Shown piece by piece: positions 4,210 through 5,570 of a stretch of DNA of 5,570 bases. Origin of the DNA: JBEEMU01 sp043778315 (GTDB lineage: Bacteria; Bacteroidota; Bacteroidia; Chitinophagales; Saprospiraceae); assembly GCA_043778315.1 (NCBI GenBank), contig JAYWGJ010000270.1, positions 1-5,570 of the forward strand, in the 5' to 3' direction. The notes under the pieces were generated by a model, which was not told the origin of the DNA, did no database searches, and worked only from the letters and a program-made list of their open reading frames with translations. A program made the translations under genes and the position numbers. How positions within the stretch are numbered: the first letter of the stretch is position 1; each line of letters opens with the position of its first letter.

Positions 4210-5570
4210 ATGTTAAAAAAAATATTTATTGTGTTGTTAGCTGCTGCCTTGATAGGCAATGTGTCGGCACAAACTAGCGAGACCAAAAACTCGGTTGGCG
4301 GCTCGTTTATATGGAACAATTTTCAGGGTCCGCTTGGCGCAATCAAAGACATCAAGCTACAAGACAACGATTTTCAGGGCTTCAGTTTCAACTACGCTCG
4401 TTTTTTGAACAAATCGTTCAATGCGCGTGTACCGCTCGGCTTCGGTACGATGAATTATCCTACTTTTATTGACAAAAATAAAGTCATCACAGAAACCCAA
4501 AGTACCACAGTTGGTAGCTTAGGTTTACACCTAATTTATAAATTCAACAATGGCTATATACTACAAGAGGAGGCGTTTGTCGCGCCTTATTTATATGCAG
4601 GTATCAACGGCTTGTATGGCGTTCCTGATGCCAAAGTAAAAAATAGCAACTTAGATTTTACAGTGCCAGTAGGCGCAGGTATCAAGTTCCGTTTTGATGA
4701 GGTTTTGAATATTTTTATCGAAGCGGATTATAATAAAAGCCTCGTGGTCGGTAAAGATTTTATCTCTCCCAAAATCGGCGTAGCGTTTCTATTAGATAAA
4801 CTGAAAGATACGGATAAAGATGGTATTTCTGATAAAGAAGACGCTTGTCCGACGGTACGCGGTCTGCTTGCTTTTAAAGGTTGCCCAGATACCGACGGCG
4901 ACGGCATCACCGACGCGGACGACGGCTGCCCGACCGAGAGAGGCACGAAAGAGATGAACGGTTGCCCAGATACCGACGGCGACGGCATCACCGATAAGGA
5001 CGACAAATGTCCAGACGAAAAAGGCACAAAAGAGATGAACGGCTGCCCCGATAAAGACGGCGACGGCGTAGCCGATAAGGACGACAAATGCCCAGACGTG
5101 GCAGGTTTAGCCGCAATGAACGGTTGCCCAGACGGCGACGGCGACGGCATCACCGACGCGGACGACGCTTGCCCTGCGGTAGCGGGTTTGGCAGCATTTA
5201 AAGGCTGCCCTGATACGGACGGCGACGGCATTGCCGACAAAGACGACAAATGCCCGACCGAAAAAGGCATAGCCGAAAATTTCGGCTGCCCGAAGGTAGA
5301 ACCCGTGAAAGTGGTAGAAGCTGTGAAAATAATAGAAAAAGACACGGACGGTGACGGTATCTTAGATAAAAATGATAAGTGTCCGACCGAAGTAGGCGTA
5401 GCCGAAAACTTCGGTTGCCCAATCAAAAAAGAGGTTACTTTTACTTTTGATAATATCTTGTTCGAAACGGGCAAATCGACGCTCAAAGCGGAGTCGTTCG
5501 CTACGCTCGACCAAGTAGTAACGATACTCAAAAACAATCCGAACCACCGCGCTAATATCGCGGGACACAC
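4210..5570 (+). CDS. Second OmpA-family protein with TSP3 repeats (C-terminus beyond the window)
   Basis: From the ATG at 4210 the frame stays open for 453 codons to the right edge. Residues 1-20 are a signal peptide (MLKKIFIVLLAAALIGNVSA before Q21). Residues 21-199 form a beta-barrel like that of the upstream protein: compare LIYKFNNGYILQEEAFVAPYL with LLYKFNNGYVLKEDAVIAPYV upstream. Seven 27-residue TSP3 repeats occupy 200-361 (six) and 378-404 (one), split by the charged 16-residue linker KVEPVKVVEAVKIIEK. The OmpA domain starts at 405 (EVTFTFDNILFETGKSTLKA) and the window ends in the middle of the peptidoglycan-binding motif, at the codons for AGHT. About 65-70 residues are probably missing, judging from the upstream paralogue. 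The inferred role is the same, an outer-membrane protein anchored to peptidoglycan with a Ca-binding spacer. The long frames on the opposite strand are by-products of the repeats. The call is firm despite the truncation. Confidence 0.94.
   Translation, partial: MLKKIFIVLLAAALIGNVSAQTSETKNSVGGSFIWNNFQGPLGAIKDIKLQDNDFQGFSFNYARFLNKSFNARVPLGFGTMNYPTFIDKNKVITETQSTTVGSLGLHLIYKFNNGYILQEEAFVAPYLYAGINGLYGVPDAKVKNSNLDFTVPVGAGIKFRFDEVLNIFIEADYNKSLVVGKDFISPKIGVAFLLDKLKDTDKDGISDKEDACPTVRGLLAFKGCPDTDGDGITDADDGCPTERGTKEMNGCPDTDGDGITDKDDKCPDEKGTKEMNGCPDKDGDGVADKDDKCPDVAGLAAMNGCPDGDGDGITDADDACPAVAGLAAFKGCPDTDGDGIADKDDKCPTEKGIAENFGCPKVEPVKVVEAVKIIEKDTDGDGILDKNDKCPTEVGVAENFGCPIKKEVTFTFDNILFETGKSTLKAESFATLDQVVTILKNNPNHRANIAGH
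4807..5421 (+). repeat. Tandem 81-bp TSP3-coding repeats (7 copies) in the second OmpA-like gene
   Basis: Six 81-base units are contiguous from 4807 to 5292 and a seventh is at 5341-5421, after a 48-base linker. They are alignable with the array in the upstream gene but not in the same order: unit 2 here is closest to unit 5 upstream, and unit 5 here shares a 26-base identical stretch with unit 3 upstream. Confidence 0.9.

Noticed and set aside
4728..5570. Minus-strand open frame of 280 codons opposite the second OmpA-like gene
   Set aside because: Same cause as in the first gene: the reverse reading of TSP3 repeats. The plus frame has a signal peptide, barrel and OmpA domain.

Overview
The window looks like chromosomal DNA from a member of the Bacteroidota. 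The signs are a NusB of the long form (315 residues) usual in that phylum, two OmpA-type outer-membrane proteins with calcium-binding thrombospondin type 3 (TSP3) repeats, start codons without a clear Shine-Dalgarno sequence, very AT-rich gaps, and a promoter in front of the first gene that fits the Bacteroidota pattern TTTG-N20-TAnnTTTG. I cannot name the genus.

Layout. (1) Positions 1-281, minus strand: the N-terminal part of an Lrp/AsnC-family regulator that runs off the left edge. Its promoter (348-379) overlaps a palindrome (372-392) suited to autoregulation. (2) Positions 282-981: a 700-base AT-rich gap between divergent genes. It holds several dyads and a well-formed intrinsic terminator (783-835) on the plus strand with no annotated gene before it. 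This is the least explained part of the window and could hold a small RNA or a nusB leader. (3) Positions 982-1929: nusB. (4) Positions 2162-3811: a complete OmpA/TSP3 protein of 549 residues, closed by a strong terminator (3832-3870). (5) Positions 3812-4209: a gap filled largely by a nested direct-repeat block (3934-4161). (6) From 4210 to the right edge: a second OmpA/TSP3 protein, a paralogue of the first, cut by the window end inside its OmpA domain.

How the genes relate. The two OmpA/TSP3 genes are a tandem duplication with the same architecture: signal peptide, beta-barrel, a tandem array of 27-residue Ca-binding repeats starting at residue 200 in both, then the OmpA peptidoglycan-binding domain. 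They have 8 and 7 repeats. The strong terminator and the repeat-filled gap between them suggest separate transcription. The Lrp-like regulator and nusB are housekeeping-type neighbours with no evident functional link to the OmpA pair. I see no mobile element, CRISPR array, tRNA or rRNA, and no clear sign of a new multi-gene system. The most open questions are the orphan terminator and the intergenic repeat block.
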